Source: Dysgonomonas gadei ATCC BAA-286
Lineage (GTDB): Bacteria; Bacteroidota; Bacteroidia; Bacteroidales; Dysgonomonadaceae
Direction: 5' to 3'
Assembly (NCBI RefSeq): GCF_000213555.1
Contig: NZ_GL891987.1
Coordinates: forward strand, 1-64,000
DNA: 64,000 nt
The notes below the pieces were generated by a model. That model did no database searches and was not told the DNA's origin. It was given only the letters and a program-made list of their open reading frames with translations. How positions within the stretch are numbered: the first letter of the stretch is position 1; each line of letters starts with the position of its first letter. Both the position numbers and the translations under genes were made by a program. Of this stretch, positions 42,655 through 52,202 are shown piece by piece.

Positions 42655-43389
42655 ATGGAAAGGGATAAAAAAGAAAGGAGATCGCGACGCACCAACATCG
42701 TTTTGGAGAAAGATATTATGGAGGCTGCAAAGTCAGTAATAGAAGAAGAAGGTTTTGCAAAAACTACACTTTCGGCTATAATACAGAAAGCAAATATAGA
42801 GCCGAATGTCTTTTACAAGCGGTTCGAAAACCTGGAAGACCTGTTCGAACAGTTCACCCGGAAATATGACTACTGGATAAGTGATATTATGGATATGCAG
42901 TCCGAAAAAGACGATTATATGGAGTATTCATATAACCTCATGGCCGGAGTTGTAGAATCGCTATACGACAACAAGAGCATGCAACAAATACTTATCTGGG
43001 ATATCTCGGCAGATAACCCCATCACACGGGAGTCTGCTATGGCCAGAGAAACAGCCTCGCAGAAACTCATAGACAAATACAACGATATATTTAAAAATTC
43101 AGGTTTCAACTTTGATGTATTCAGTGCACTTGTTATCGGAGGTATTTATTACCTTGTTCTCCGGCGTCACCGGGGTTCCTTTTGCGGAGTGGATTTTTCT
43201 ACCGTGGAAGGACGGGAGAAGCTGCTGAATACAATAAAAAGCCTTATTATAAAAATATACAACTCCCTGGAAGAAGATATGAAGGTAGCTAAGATAGTCT
43301 TCAATATGAAGAAGGAAGGACTAGACAATCAGACAATTGCGAAATATACAGGCTTAACTGCTGATGAAATATCAAGAATCGCTAAGTAA
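42655..43389 (+). CDS. TetR/AcrR-family transcriptional regulator
   Basis: 244 aa. N-terminal HTH: AAKSVIEEEGFAKTTLSAII and ANIEPNVFYKRFENLEDLFEQF, the TetR signature. The C-terminal part is a helical ligand domain with an extra end (AKYTGLTADEISRIAK) that resembles a short second HTH. It lies 50 bp before an Fsr-type transporter gene in the same direction, so it probably regulates that exporter. Confidence 0.88.
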   Translation: MERDKKERRSRRTNIVLEKDIMEAAKSVIEEEGFAKTTLSAIIQKANIEPNVFYKRFENLEDLFEQFTRKYDYWISDIMDMQSEKDDYMEYSYNLMAGVVESLYDNKSMQQILIWDISADNPITRESAMARETASQKLIDKYNDIFKNSGFNFDVFSALVIGGIYYLVLRRHRGSFCGVDFSTVEGREKLLNTIKSLIIKIYNSLEEDMKVAKIVFNMKKEGLDNQTIAKYTGLTADEISRIAK

Positions 43390-43439
43390 CTCCTAAATAT
43401 TAATCTTACCTTTGGCGACTTAATTCAATTCGGTTTATA

Positions 43440-44642
43440 ATGAAAACAACTACCCAGACCGGAACGGCCTTCACCATCCTTTCGCTTTTGGCAGTATGTC
43501 ACATGCTCAACGATATGCTCCAGTCTATCATTTCAGCGGTATACCCTTTACTGAAAGATTCACTGTTGCTGAATTTTACACAGATAGGACTGATAACATT
43601 AGTATTTCAGCTATCATCATCTTTGTTTCAGCCCGTTGTTGGCCTCATCACTGATAAGAAACCACAGCCCTATTCCCTGCCCATCGGTATGACATTTACC
43701 ATGATAGGAATACTGTCCCTGTCGCTTGCCAACGATTTCATACATGTACTGATTGCCGTATTCCTCACCGGATTGGGCTCTTCTATATTCCATCCTGAAG
43801 CTTCCCGGCTCGCCTATATGGCTTCGGGTGGAAAACACGGGCTGGCACAATCCCTGTTTCAGGTAGGGGGAAATTTCGGTTCGTCTGTAGGCCCTTTACT
43901 GGCATTGTGGATAATAACTCCATACGGACAACGGAATATCGGGTGGCTATCGATCATCGCTCTTGTTTCTATCGGGGTAATGCTTGTTATCAGCAAATGG
44001 TACAAAGCCAACCTGTACAGGCTGAAACCCACACCTAAAACAGATGGAAGCACTCCGGAAAAAACTTCGGGCTATTCTACCCGGAAAGTAGCTTTTGCCA
44101 TCTCTATACTGCTCATACTTATCTTCTCCAAATATGTATATATGGCAAGCCTCAGCAGCTATTATATGTTTTACCTGATAGACAAATTCAGTGTATCGGT
44201 TCACGATGCGCAGCTATACCTGTTTGCATTCCTGTTTGCCGTGGCACTGGGTACTATCATAGGAGGGCCTGTAGGCGACCGCATCGGACGTAAATATGTA
44301 ATCTGGGCGTCTATCCTCGGCACTGCGCCGTTCGCCCTTATTATGCCGCATGTAGGCCTTATGTGGACATGTATATTAAGTATCTTTATCGGATTGATAT
44401 TATCCTCGGCCTTCTCGGCTATTCTGGTCTATGCACAGGAACTTGTTCCAGGTAAAGTGGGCCTGATAGGCGGCCTATTCTTTGGGCTGGCATTCGGTAT
44501 TGCGGGAGTAGCGTCTGCCATACTGGGCAAGGTAGCTGACGAAACAAGCATACAGCATGTGTACGATATCTGCGCTTACCTGCCGCTAATAGGATTGGTA
44601 GCAGCTTTTTTGCCAAATACAAAAAAGACGGAAAAAGCCTAG
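43440..44642 (+). CDS. MFS transporter of the fosmidomycin-resistance (Fsr) type
   Basis: 400 aa, 12 hydrophobic segments. The signatures GLGSSIFHPEASRLAY and GGNFGSSVGPLLALW are characteristic of Fsr-like exporters. Likely drug or metabolite efflux. TACCTTTG at about 43407 could be a -7 box, so it may be transcribed alone as well as with the TetR gene. Confidence 0.85.
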   Translation: MKTTTQTGTAFTILSLLAVCHMLNDMLQSIISAVYPLLKDSLLLNFTQIGLITLVFQLSSSLFQPVVGLITDKKPQPYSLPIGMTFTMIGILSLSLANDFIHVLIAVFLTGLGSSIFHPEASRLAYMASGGKHGLAQSLFQVGGNFGSSVGPLLALWIITPYGQRNIGWLSIIALVSIGVMLVISKWYKANLYRLKPTPKTDGSTPEKTSGYSTRKVAFAISILLILIFSKYVYMASLSSYYMFYLIDKFSVSVHDAQLYLFAFLFAVALGTIIGGPVGDRIGRKYVIWASILGTAPFALIMPHVGLMWTCILSIFIGLILSSAFSAILVYAQELVPGKVGLIGGLFFGLAFGIAGVASAILGKVADETSIQHVYDICAYLPLIGLVAAFLPNTKKTEKA

Positions 44643-44680
44643 AGCGAGTTTAAATTTTATAGCTTATACAAGCAGACCTC

Positions 44681-46096
44681 TTAATACTTGAGATTCTTGA
44701 ACAGAGTCCGCGCTTCCCTTGCTTTATTCAGATAAGCAAGCAACATATCACGGTCGAAATAAGCCGACGACTGAGGAGTATAAATAAGCTCAAATAATGA
44801 AAGTAGTTCCTTGTCCGTAAACTGATCTAATATAACATTGAATTCCACCTCATCTCCCAGTTCGAAATAAAGCAGAGCCAAACGCTGCTTCACCGCCAGA
44901 TTGGTAGGATCGAGTTCGAGCAGCTTCTCTGTATAAAAAGCAGCCTGCTGGTAATCTTCTTCCTTTATATATACCATCGCCAGCCTGTCCAACAGTTGGA
45001 AGTTTTCTTTATTCTGAGAGTAGATACTCAGGTAATAAAGTTCGGCTTCCTTATACTCCTCACGCAGAAACTCAACCTCTCCGGCAACCATATTCAGATC
45101 CAGTGAATAAGGATTATCCTTTAATCCCTTCTCTACTATTGCCAATGTCTTCTGATAGTCTCCCTTTCCCAGATAAAGGTAAGCACGCTTAGATAGCAAT
45201 TCGGTGGTTTCTCCTTCTATATCTTCATATTTCTGTAAGCAGGACAACGCCTCATCATACATTTCCAACGATTCATAGCATTCTGCAAGCAGGAAATGGA
45301 TGGAAGTATCATCCGGATCGGAAAGCAACAAGTCGTTGAATATCTCGATAGCCTCCCCTACCCTGTCTACCAGAGACAAACAGTGAGCCTTCAATTTCAA
45401 CACATTGCCATCTGCATCATTAATAGTAAGCGCAAAATCGAAAGCATCGATAGCCTTTTCGAATTGCTCCTTCAGAGAGTATAATTTTCCGAGGCTTACC
45501 CAGGCTTCGTAGGTGTATGGTTCTATATCGAGTATCTTATTTGTGGCATCTATGGCTGCCTCAAAGTCTCCAAGCATCTCATGGGCATAAGCCAGGTCAG
45601 ACAGTACTTCTATATTTTCGGGATTGTACTTCAGGCTTTCCTGCAGATATAACACGGCTTCTTTAAAACAATCGGCCTCTACGTGAAGAAATCCGAGTTC
45701 GGCAAGCATATTATCCAGAGGTTCGTCTTCTTCTTTCTCAAGCAACTCCTCCGACAGCGCAAAGGCATCCTGATACTGCTCCAGTTGCAAATAACACTCG
45801 ATCTTTAACAGGTAAAGGTCAAAATCATATTCGGATGAAGAATCCAGAAGCTCCAGAGCCAGCTCGTATTCCCCATCATAAACAGCCAGTTTTGCCTTCT
45901 TTATAAGCAAAGGAGTATTACCCGGATGGATAGCCAGTCCGGCATTTATTATTTCGCGGGCGGTATCCAGTTCGTCTATAGAATCGAAGTATTCGGCCAG
46001 ATCGCTGAATTCGTCGGCATCGAAATAGGGGTTCTTACCCGATTCATGGGCTTGCTGATATCGTTTTACAAGTGATGATATATCTTTATCCGGCAT
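44681..46096 (-). CDS. TPR-repeat protein
   Basis: 471 aa with about 10-12 tetratricopeptide repeats (for example LSDLAYAHEMLGDFEAAIDATN and VSLGKLYSLKEQFEKAIDAF). No signal peptide; probably a cytoplasmic protein-protein scaffold. Full length relative to Bacteroidetes homologues in style. It ends 38 bp from the convergent MFS gene. Confidence 0.85.
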   Translation of the reverse strand: MPDKDISSLVKRYQQAHESGKNPYFDADEFSDLAEYFDSIDELDTAREIINAGLAIHPGNTPLLIKKAKLAVYDGEYELALELLDSSSEYDFDLYLLKIECYLQLEQYQDAFALSEELLEKEEDEPLDNMLAELGFLHVEADCFKEAVLYLQESLKYNPENIEVLSDLAYAHEMLGDFEAAIDATNKILDIEPYTYEAWVSLGKLYSLKEQFEKAIDAFDFALTINDADGNVLKLKAHCLSLVDRVGEAIEIFNDLLLSDPDDTSIHFLLAECYESLEMYDEALSCLQKYEDIEGETTELLSKRAYLYLGKGDYQKTLAIVEKGLKDNPYSLDLNMVAGEVEFLREEYKEAELYYLSIYSQNKENFQLLDRLAMVYIKEEDYQQAAFYTEKLLELDPTNLAVKQRLALLYFELGDEVEFNVILDQFTDKELLSLFELIYTPQSSAYFDRDMLLAYLNKAREARTLFKNLKY

Positions 46097-46418
46097 TCGG
46101 TGTTGTTTTAATCTTAAAAGGTTACAAAGGTAACACTTTTTCAGTGAACAGTTAACAGTCGGCAGTTAACACAAAATCCCTCTTATCTTTATCGCCGGCA
46201 ATTTTTAACTTTCCTCTCAAAAAAGTTACAAAAGTGACACTTCTGTAGTATTTTCTATCTATCTTTTTACCCTCATTGTAAGTCCTCCTTTGGGGGAAAC
46301 AACTATTGACTACATTACATTCCGTCGATTTTCAATTCAAGAGAGCGAAGTCAATGAAGGGGTCAGCCAATCTTTCAAAGAACTATAAGCTATCGGCTAA
46401 ATACATAGATAAAGATTT
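46097..46418. other. Intergenic region with two inverted GTTAC/GTAAC repeats
   Basis: 322 bp between the TPR gene and glnS. Holds the repeats at 46116-46141 and 46219-46242. A short plus-strand open frame at 46306-46515 runs into the glnS 3' end and has no coding character. Confidence 0.6.
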
Positions 46419-48113
46419 TTATTTATCTTTTGCTTTTGCCCACGAATCTTTAAGCGATACCGTACGGTTGAATACCATATTACTATCGGTAGTATCTTTG
46501 TCTACACAGAAATAGCCTGTACGCTGAAACTGGAATTTATCCCCCACTTTGGCCTCTTTCAAATATGATTCCATCTTGCACCCTGTAAGGACACGAAGTG
46601 AATCGGGGTTCAGCAGTTCGGTCAAATCCCTCCCGTCGTCGGCCGGATTCTCTACTATGAACAAACGGTCGTAAAGGCGTACTTCTGCATCGAAACAATC
46701 TTCGGTAGATACCCAGTGGATAGTACCTTTCACCTTGCGGCCGCTTTCAGGCATACCGCTCCTGGTCTGGGGATCGTATTCGGCATATACCTCCGTTACA
46801 TTTCCGTCTTCATCTTTCTTACAGCCTGTGCATTTTACTATATATGCATTTTTGAGACGAACCTCATTGCCCGGTGTCAGGCGGAAATACTTTTTAGGAG
46901 CATCTTCCATAAAATCGTCCCTTTCGATAAACAATTCACGGGAGAAGAGTATATTATGGCTTCCTGCCGTTTCATCCTCCGGATTGTTTTGAGCATCCAT
47001 TACTTCGGTCTGCCCTTCTGGATAATTTGTTATAACCAGTTTCACAGGGTCTAGCACAGCCGATACGCGGGTCGACTTCTTATTCAGGTCTTCACGTACC
47101 GCATATTCCAAAAGGCTTATATCGTTTATTCCGTCGTATTTGGTATAGCCTATACGGTCTATCAGGTTGTGAATAGACTCGGGAGTATATCCCCTGCGAC
47201 GAAATCCGACAAGAGTAGGCATGCGCGGGTCGTCCCAGCCGGTAAGTATTTTTTCTTCTACCATACGTCTCAGATTACGTTTGCTGAGCAGGGTATAGGT
47301 AAACTGCAACTTGTTGAATTCATACTGACGCGGGCGGTATGTATCGGTAGCAAGCTGATCGATAAACCAGTCGTATAGGGGACGGTGTACCTCAAACTCA
47401 AGGGTACATATAGAATGTGTCACCCCTTCGAAATAGTCACATTGCCCATGTGCGAAATCATACATCGGATAGGCCTGCCATGTGGTTCCCGTACGGTGAT
47501 GCGGGTGTTTGATGATACGATATATGATGGGGTCGCGAAAATGCATATTCGACGAGGCCATATCTATCTTGGCACGAAGCACCATACTACCTTCCTCGAA
47601 CACTCCTTCATTCATCTTGTGGAACAAATCGAGGCTTTCTTCGATAGGGCGGTCACGATAAGGACTGTTAACTCCCGGTTGTGTAGGGGTACCCTTCTGT
47701 CTGGCTATTTCTTCCGCCGATTGTTCGTCAATATAGGCTTTACCTTCTTTTATCAGCTGTACGGCAAAATCCCATAATTTACCAAAATAGTCGGATGCAT
47801 AGTAAACATTAGGCCAATCGTAACCCAGCCATTTTATATCCTCCATAATGGAATCTACATACTCCACATCTTCCTTTACAGGATTGGTATCATCGAAACG
47901 AAGGTTGCAAACACCTCCATATTCTTTTGCAATGCCGAAATCTATACAGATGGCTTTTGCATGACCAATATGCAGATAACCGTTCGGTTCGGGCGGGAAA
48001 CGGGTCTGGACACGGCCGTCGTTTTTACCTGTTGCCAGGTCGTTTTCCACTGCCGCCTCTATAAAATTGAGGCTCTTTTTCGGCTCTTCTGCATTTAATA
48101 TATTCTCAGACAT
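46419..48113 (-). CDS. glnS: Glutaminyl-tRNA synthetase
   Basis: 564 aa. Class I signature RFPPEPNGYLHIGHAK (HIGH box) at about 42-57 and the KMSKS-equivalent LLSKRNLRR in the middle; the C-terminal beta-barrel anticodon domain is present to the end. It attaches Gln to tRNA-Gln in the cytoplasm. Full length, intact. Confidence 0.95.
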   Translation of the reverse strand: MSENILNAEEPKKSLNFIEAAVENDLATGKNDGRVQTRFPPEPNGYLHIGHAKAICIDFGIAKEYGGVCNLRFDDTNPVKEDVEYVDSIMEDIKWLGYDWPNVYYASDYFGKLWDFAVQLIKEGKAYIDEQSAEEIARQKGTPTQPGVNSPYRDRPIEESLDLFHKMNEGVFEEGSMVLRAKIDMASSNMHFRDPIIYRIIKHPHHRTGTTWQAYPMYDFAHGQCDYFEGVTHSICTLEFEVHRPLYDWFIDQLATDTYRPRQYEFNKLQFTYTLLSKRNLRRMVEEKILTGWDDPRMPTLVGFRRRGYTPESIHNLIDRIGYTKYDGINDISLLEYAVREDLNKKSTRVSAVLDPVKLVITNYPEGQTEVMDAQNNPEDETAGSHNILFSRELFIERDDFMEDAPKKYFRLTPGNEVRLKNAYIVKCTGCKKDEDGNVTEVYAEYDPQTRSGMPESGRKVKGTIHWVSTEDCFDAEVRLYDRLFIVENPADDGRDLTELLNPDSLRVLTGCKMESYLKEAKVGDKFQFQRTGYFCVDKDTTDSNMVFNRTVSLKDSWAKAKDK

Positions 48114-48222
48114 ATGGCTAAAATAAGTAATGGATAGAATCTAATGATGTGCTATCGAATTATAATTTGTTCTTGTTTCTTTGTAATAAACAGGTCTATG
48201 ACCTTACGTTAGTTTTTTATTA

Positions 48223-48483
48223 TCAGTTATTTGGAGACTCCCCGTGCATATAAGTATTGTATGCCGTCTGAAACTCATCATATTTTTCTGTCCCTTTATA
48301 ACGGGATAAAATCTCCTGCGCTTCTTTATATGCCCTTTCGGCTTCCTCTAAATCACCTTCTTTTACATATTCTATCGATTCTTTATTCAATTGAGCCGCT
48401 TTCCTGGCATCGCTGTCCACAGAGGAGCAGGCTGTGAATAAAATAACGAGAAGGATAAAAGTCAGTAAAAATGCAAGTTTCAT
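48223..48483 (-). CDS. Small lipoprotein
   Basis: 86 aa. SPII signal ending LFTAC (Cys19). The mature part is a single helical hairpin, TPR-like (VKEGDLEEAERAYKEAQEIL). Role unknown. Confidence 0.7.
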   Translation of the reverse strand: MKLAFLLTFILLVILFTACSSVDSDARKAAQLNKESIEYVKEGDLEEAERAYKEAQEILSRYKGTEKYDEFQTAYNTYMHGESPNN

Positions 48484-48650
48484 ATAAAAAATAAATTAGG
48501 GTACAAAGATAATTCTTTAGTAATAAGTTAGAAGTAATAAACAGTAAGTTTTTTAGACTTTACGTAAGGATGAAGGAAAAATGAACAATATTTAATAAAT
48601 TAATGCGAATCAAGAGTTGAGATTACTCATTACCATAACTATCTATTTTT

Positions 48651-49463
48651 TTACAGCCTATTCATTCTTTTTATTATACGGCGAAATGTAGATAATGGAA
48701 GAAGCCAAGTAAGGAAAACAGCCATTTTTGTTGTAGTATCAGTCGGATATCTCAATTTGGAACTTTTACTATTAACTGCTTTGTAGACTGTTTTTGCATC
48801 CAATTTAGGAGAATATCCGTTTTTTAAAGTTTTAAGCTGCGAATCATATCCTTTTACAAAACTCTCCTGATATTCTTTAGGGTACTCTTCGAAATTAAGG
48901 TTTGAAAGCGATTCGTAGAGGTTCGTCTTTACTACGCCGGGCTCAACAACTTTAACCCGTATGCCCATAGGCTCTAGTTCATAATAAAGGCTTTCACTAA
49001 AGCCCTCAACTGCCCATTTGGATGCATGATATACAGATTGGAAAGGAAATGTTGCACGCCCGGCAACCGAAGATATATTGACTATCGTTCCGGATCTATT
49101 CTCTCTGAAATGTTTCAGTACTATTTTGGTTGTGTATAAAACTCCTTTAATGTTTGTTTCTATTATATCCTCAATAACCTCATCGGGAATAATTTCTAAA
49201 GGGTTGGTGGTATAGATACCTGCATTATTTACAATCATATCGATTCTCCTATAATCTTCTATGACCTGATCAATACAAGACTTCACGGAATCTCTATATT
49301 TTACGTCTAATAAATAGGTACTTATATTTTTATTATCGCCAAATATTGACAGGCTTTCCCGGCTTCTCATTGTTGCTGCTACATTCCAACCTTTATCTGC
49401 AAATAAAAGAGCTGTTTCTTTACCTATTCCGTTCGAAGCTCCTGTAATTAAAATTGTTTTCAT
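48651..49463 (-). CDS. Short-chain dehydrogenase/reductase
   Basis: 270 aa from the ATG at 49463; a 16-residue upstream extension is rejected because MKTILITGASNGIGKETA is the typical start. NAD(P)-binding TGASNGIG at 7-14, NNAG near 88-91, catalytic Ser in ISSVAGR and YHASK (Tyr/Lys) near 150-155. Classical SDR; substrate not predictable. The Crp-type gene lies 121 bp upstream on the same strand. Confidence 0.88.
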   Translation of the reverse strand: MKTILITGASNGIGKETALLFADKGWNVAATMRSRESLSIFGDNKNISTYLLDVKYRDSVKSCIDQVIEDYRRIDMIVNNAGIYTTNPLEIIPDEVIEDIIETNIKGVLYTTKIVLKHFRENRSGTIVNISSVAGRATFPFQSVYHASKWAVEGFSESLYYELEPMGIRVKVVEPGVVKTNLYESLSNLNFEEYPKEYQESFVKGYDSQLKTLKNGYSPKLDAKTVYKAVNSKSSKLRYPTDTTTKMAVFLTWLLPLSTFRRIIKRMNRL

Positions 49464-49584
49464 ATTTATCTTGTTTTTTGACAAAGGTAAATATGACGTT
49501 GTTCCCAACACCTTAACAAATGTTAGTTAATTCATTGTCCTTCTATAATTTTCACATGAATTGTCCGGTAATAGATACGATACC

Positions 49585-50163
49585 TCAAATTATAATTTCA
49601 CTTCTTATTCTACTTAAAGATTCGGGTTGTACTCCTATAAATGACGCAATGTATTTTACGGGTACATTTTGAATTACATCCGGTTGTTTCCGGAGTAGTT
49701 TCTTATACTTATCTTGTGCTGTCAAGGTTAGCTGATCAATAACTCTTTCTTCTTTTTCTATTAATGCATCTTCTAATAATTTCCGCCCGAAACTATGCCA
49801 CTTATAGCTTACGGAATATAGGTTTTCCAAATCTTTTTCTGTAATCCACAGATATTCACAGTCAGTAATAGCCTGTAAGGATTCTTCCGCTTTTGCTCCC
49901 AGAAAGAAACTTTTTAAAGACAATACGAAACTTTTTGGAGTATATAAATGTATTATTAGTTCGTTACCAGATTCGAGTATTTTGAAATATTTCAGATAGC
50001 CTGAGAGTATGAAATATGCTTTATCTGCTAATTCTCCTTCTTTAATAAGAGATTTTCCTTTCTCTGCGTATTCGTATTTAAAAAAGGATTGGATTAACTT
50101 CTTTTCCTCTTCCTCAAGGTTGATATAACTCGAAATCGCATCATATAGTTTGGAATATTTCAT
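49585..50163 (-). CDS. Crp/Fnr-type transcriptional regulator
   Basis: 192 aa from the ATG at 50163. Cyclic-nucleotide-binding fold (KGKSLIKEGELADKAYFILSG) at about 36-56, then the long dimer helix, and a C-terminal HTH (VPVKYIASFIGVQPESLSRIR). Bacteroidetes have many such regulators; effector unknown. Confidence 0.82.
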   Translation of the reverse strand: MKYSKLYDAISSYINLEEEEKKLIQSFFKYEYAEKGKSLIKEGELADKAYFILSGYLKYFKILESGNELIIHLYTPKSFVLSLKSFFLGAKAEESLQAITDCEYLWITEKDLENLYSVSYKWHSFGRKLLEDALIEKEERVIDQLTLTAQDKYKKLLRKQPDVIQNVPVKYIASFIGVQPESLSRIRSEIII

Positions 50164-50202
50164 TTGCCTAGCTTCTTTTAATATTTTCAATAATTATACG
50201 GG

Positions 50203-50661
50203 TCATTTAAATCGAATTTTATCATAATTATACGGAATGCTTGTCCCTACAACAACATCTTCTATTTTGTCCATCATCAACCAGTCATCCATAGTTGACT
50301 GATGATCGAAATCAAGAGCGGGTTCTATCTCCCGAACATCGGAAAATTCGATAAGTATGAGGCATTTTTTATGCCAGCGTTCTTTCTGTTTATCTGTCAG
50401 ATTGAGTTTTGATTGATTATGCTTAAGTATATTGATAGCTTGATCATCCGTAAGCTTCACATAATTCTCCACATGGGTAACAATCGCTTCGGCAGAAATC
50501 TTCTTTGTACCCTTTTGTATGAAGTAAAGAATTTCTCCTTCATTAACACGGCTATGAGGAAACTTGCGACCGGCTGCTCCCCGCACCACCATTGTTTTAC
50601 TACCTTCAAGTATCTTATTCAATACTTTTGCTTTATCATCACAATATACTAAATGTACCAT
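50203..50661 (-). CDS. ASCH/PUA-like domain protein
   Basis: 152 aa. The N-terminus VHLVYCDDKAKVLNKILEGSKTMVVRGA and the following beta strands (GEILYFIQKGTKKISAEAIV) match an ASCH/PUA-type fold used for RNA binding. Function not known. Confidence 0.6.
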   Translation of the reverse strand: MVHLVYCDDKAKVLNKILEGSKTMVVRGAAGRKFPHSRVNEGEILYFIQKGTKKISAEAIVTHVENYVKLTDDQAINILKHNQSKLNLTDKQKERWHKKCLILIEFSDVREIEPALDFDHQSTMDDWLMMDKIEDVVVGTSIPYNYDKIRFK

Positions 50662-50849
50662 GTATTTATTTTATGAGTATTAACTTTAATATGGCAAATG
50701 AATCACTTCTTCCAAATTATCGGAAAAATCTGAGATGCTAATATATAGAAATTTGAGATACAGGAATTACTTTTGCGACAAAATACCATTTTTTAGTGAC
50801 GAAACCATGTATTTAAGAGGTATCAAATAGGATAAAGAACGTTTTTTTA

Positions 50850-51000
50850 CTTCCATTTCAGCTACATTTCCGATTATTATAATGTAAAGGGAATACCAGC
50901 TTATATATTGATAGATAAACAAAGAAAAATTATTGCCAAATGAGAGCATATAGGAGAAGAACAGTTGAGGGAGTTGGATAAAATACTAAAAAACAAATAA
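50850..51000 (+). pseudogene. Remnant of a thioredoxin-like (TlpA/AhpC-TSA) protein
   Basis: In one frame ISDYYNVKGIPAYILIDKQR is readable, followed by KIIAK, an in-frame stop at 50941-50943, then GEEQLRELDKILKNK to the stop at 50998. The 'YNV.GIPAYILID..' stretch is the cis-Pro region of TlpA-like thioredoxins. There is no start and the upstream sequence is frameshifted. The 450-bp region 50662-51111 otherwise shows no intact gene. Confidence 0.5.
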
Positions 51001-51111
51001 TAAAGAGAAAGAAATATCTATTCTATCTATACATTCTTATAAACTTTCTCTCTTCGTTTTTACTTTATTCTCGATTTTGTATCTTTACCTCCTAATTAAA
51101 ATACACTAAGA

Positions 51112-52146
51112 ATGAAAGGGAAAATACTTGTAACAGGCGGAGCCGGATATATTGGTTCACATACTGTTGTAGAACTGCAAAACGCAGGGTATTCGGTTGT
51201 TATAATCGACGACTTATCCAATTCTACAGCCGACTCTATTGACGGAATAGAACGCATCACAGGCATCAGGCCTGTTTTCGAAAAACTGGATTGCAACGAC
51301 TTCGAAGGGCTGAGAAAACTATTTACTGCTCATCTCGACATCAAAGGAATCATACACTTTGCTGCGAGTAAGGCCGTAGGCGAATCGGTACAAAAACCAT
51401 TACTTTATTACAGGAATAACCTGAATTCCCTTATCAATCTGCTCGATCTTATGCCGCAGTTTGGCGTTAAGAATATTGTTTTCTCATCGTCTTGTACTGT
51501 ATACGGTGAACCGGATGTGAACCCTATCGATGAAACTGCCCCTGTAAAACCGGCAGAATCACCATACGGAAATACAAAACAAATCAATGAGGAAATAATT
51601 AAGGATTTTGTACGTTCAGGAGCCGATATCAAAAGTATCATCCTGCGCTACTTCAACCCGATTGGCGCACACCCTTCTGCCGAAATAGGTGAATTACCGA
51701 ATGGCGTTCCTCAAAACCTTGTTCCTTATATCACGCAGACAGCTATCGGTGTACGGGAGCAAATGAGCGTATTCGGAGACGATTACAATACACCTGACGG
51801 TTCTTGTATCCGCGATTTTATCAATGTGGTGGACCTTGCCAAAGCTCATGTAATAGCTATCGACCGTATGCTGGAGGATAAATCGGAAGAGAAAGTAGAA
51901 GTTTTCAATCTGGGAACAGGCCGTGGAGTTTCTGTTCTGGAACTTATCAATGTATTTGAAAAGGTGTCGGGAGTAAAACTAAATTATAAAATTGTAGCTC
52001 GCCGTGTAGGTGATATTGAAAAGATATGGGCCGAACCTAAACATGCTAATACGGTACTTGGATGGACTGCTAAGGAAAACATTGAGAATACAATGGATTC
52101 GGCGTGGAAATGGCAGTTAAAGCTGAGAGAGAAAGGGATTATGTAA
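51112..52146 (+). CDS. galE: UDP-glucose 4-epimerase
   Basis: 344 aa. NAD-binding GGAGYIGSHTVVEL at about 8-21, SSCTVYG with the catalytic Ser region near 125, YGNTK (Tyr/Lys) near 150, and RYFNPIGAH typical of GalE. It interconverts UDP-glucose and UDP-galactose for surface polysaccharides and the Leloir pathway. Full length. A bidirectional terminator follows. Confidence 0.94.
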   Translation: MKGKILVTGGAGYIGSHTVVELQNAGYSVVIIDDLSNSTADSIDGIERITGIRPVFEKLDCNDFEGLRKLFTAHLDIKGIIHFAASKAVGESVQKPLLYYRNNLNSLINLLDLMPQFGVKNIVFSSSCTVYGEPDVNPIDETAPVKPAESPYGNTKQINEEIIKDFVRSGADIKSIILRYFNPIGAHPSAEIGELPNGVPQNLVPYITQTAIGVREQMSVFGDDYNTPDGSCIRDFINVVDLAKAHVIAIDRMLEDKSEEKVEVFNLGTGRGVSVLELINVFEKVSGVKLNYKIVARRVGDIEKIWAEPKHANTVLGWTAKENIENTMDSAWKWQLKLREKGIM

Positions 52147-52163
52147 TTCTATTTTTGAAGATA

Positions 52164-52200
52164 AAAGAGGGTTGGATTCAAATAAAATCCAACCCTCTTT
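52164..52200. terminator. Bidirectional terminator between galE and the AraC-family gene
   Basis: AAAGAGGGTTGGATT...AATCCAACCCTCTTT perfect stem of 15 bp, with A/T runs on both sides. Confidence 0.9.
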
Positions 52201-52202
52201 CT

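Noticed and set aside
46306..46515. Plus-strand open frame at the 3' end of glnS
   Set aside because: Overlaps the glnS coding region antisense and shows no coding features.
47169..47777. Two plus-strand open frames inside glnS
   Set aside because: They are antisense to the glnS catalytic domain and show no independent features.
50767..50949. Minus-strand 60-codon open frame
   Set aside because: It runs antisense to the thioredoxin-like remnant and has low-complexity Ile/Ser/Tyr composition.
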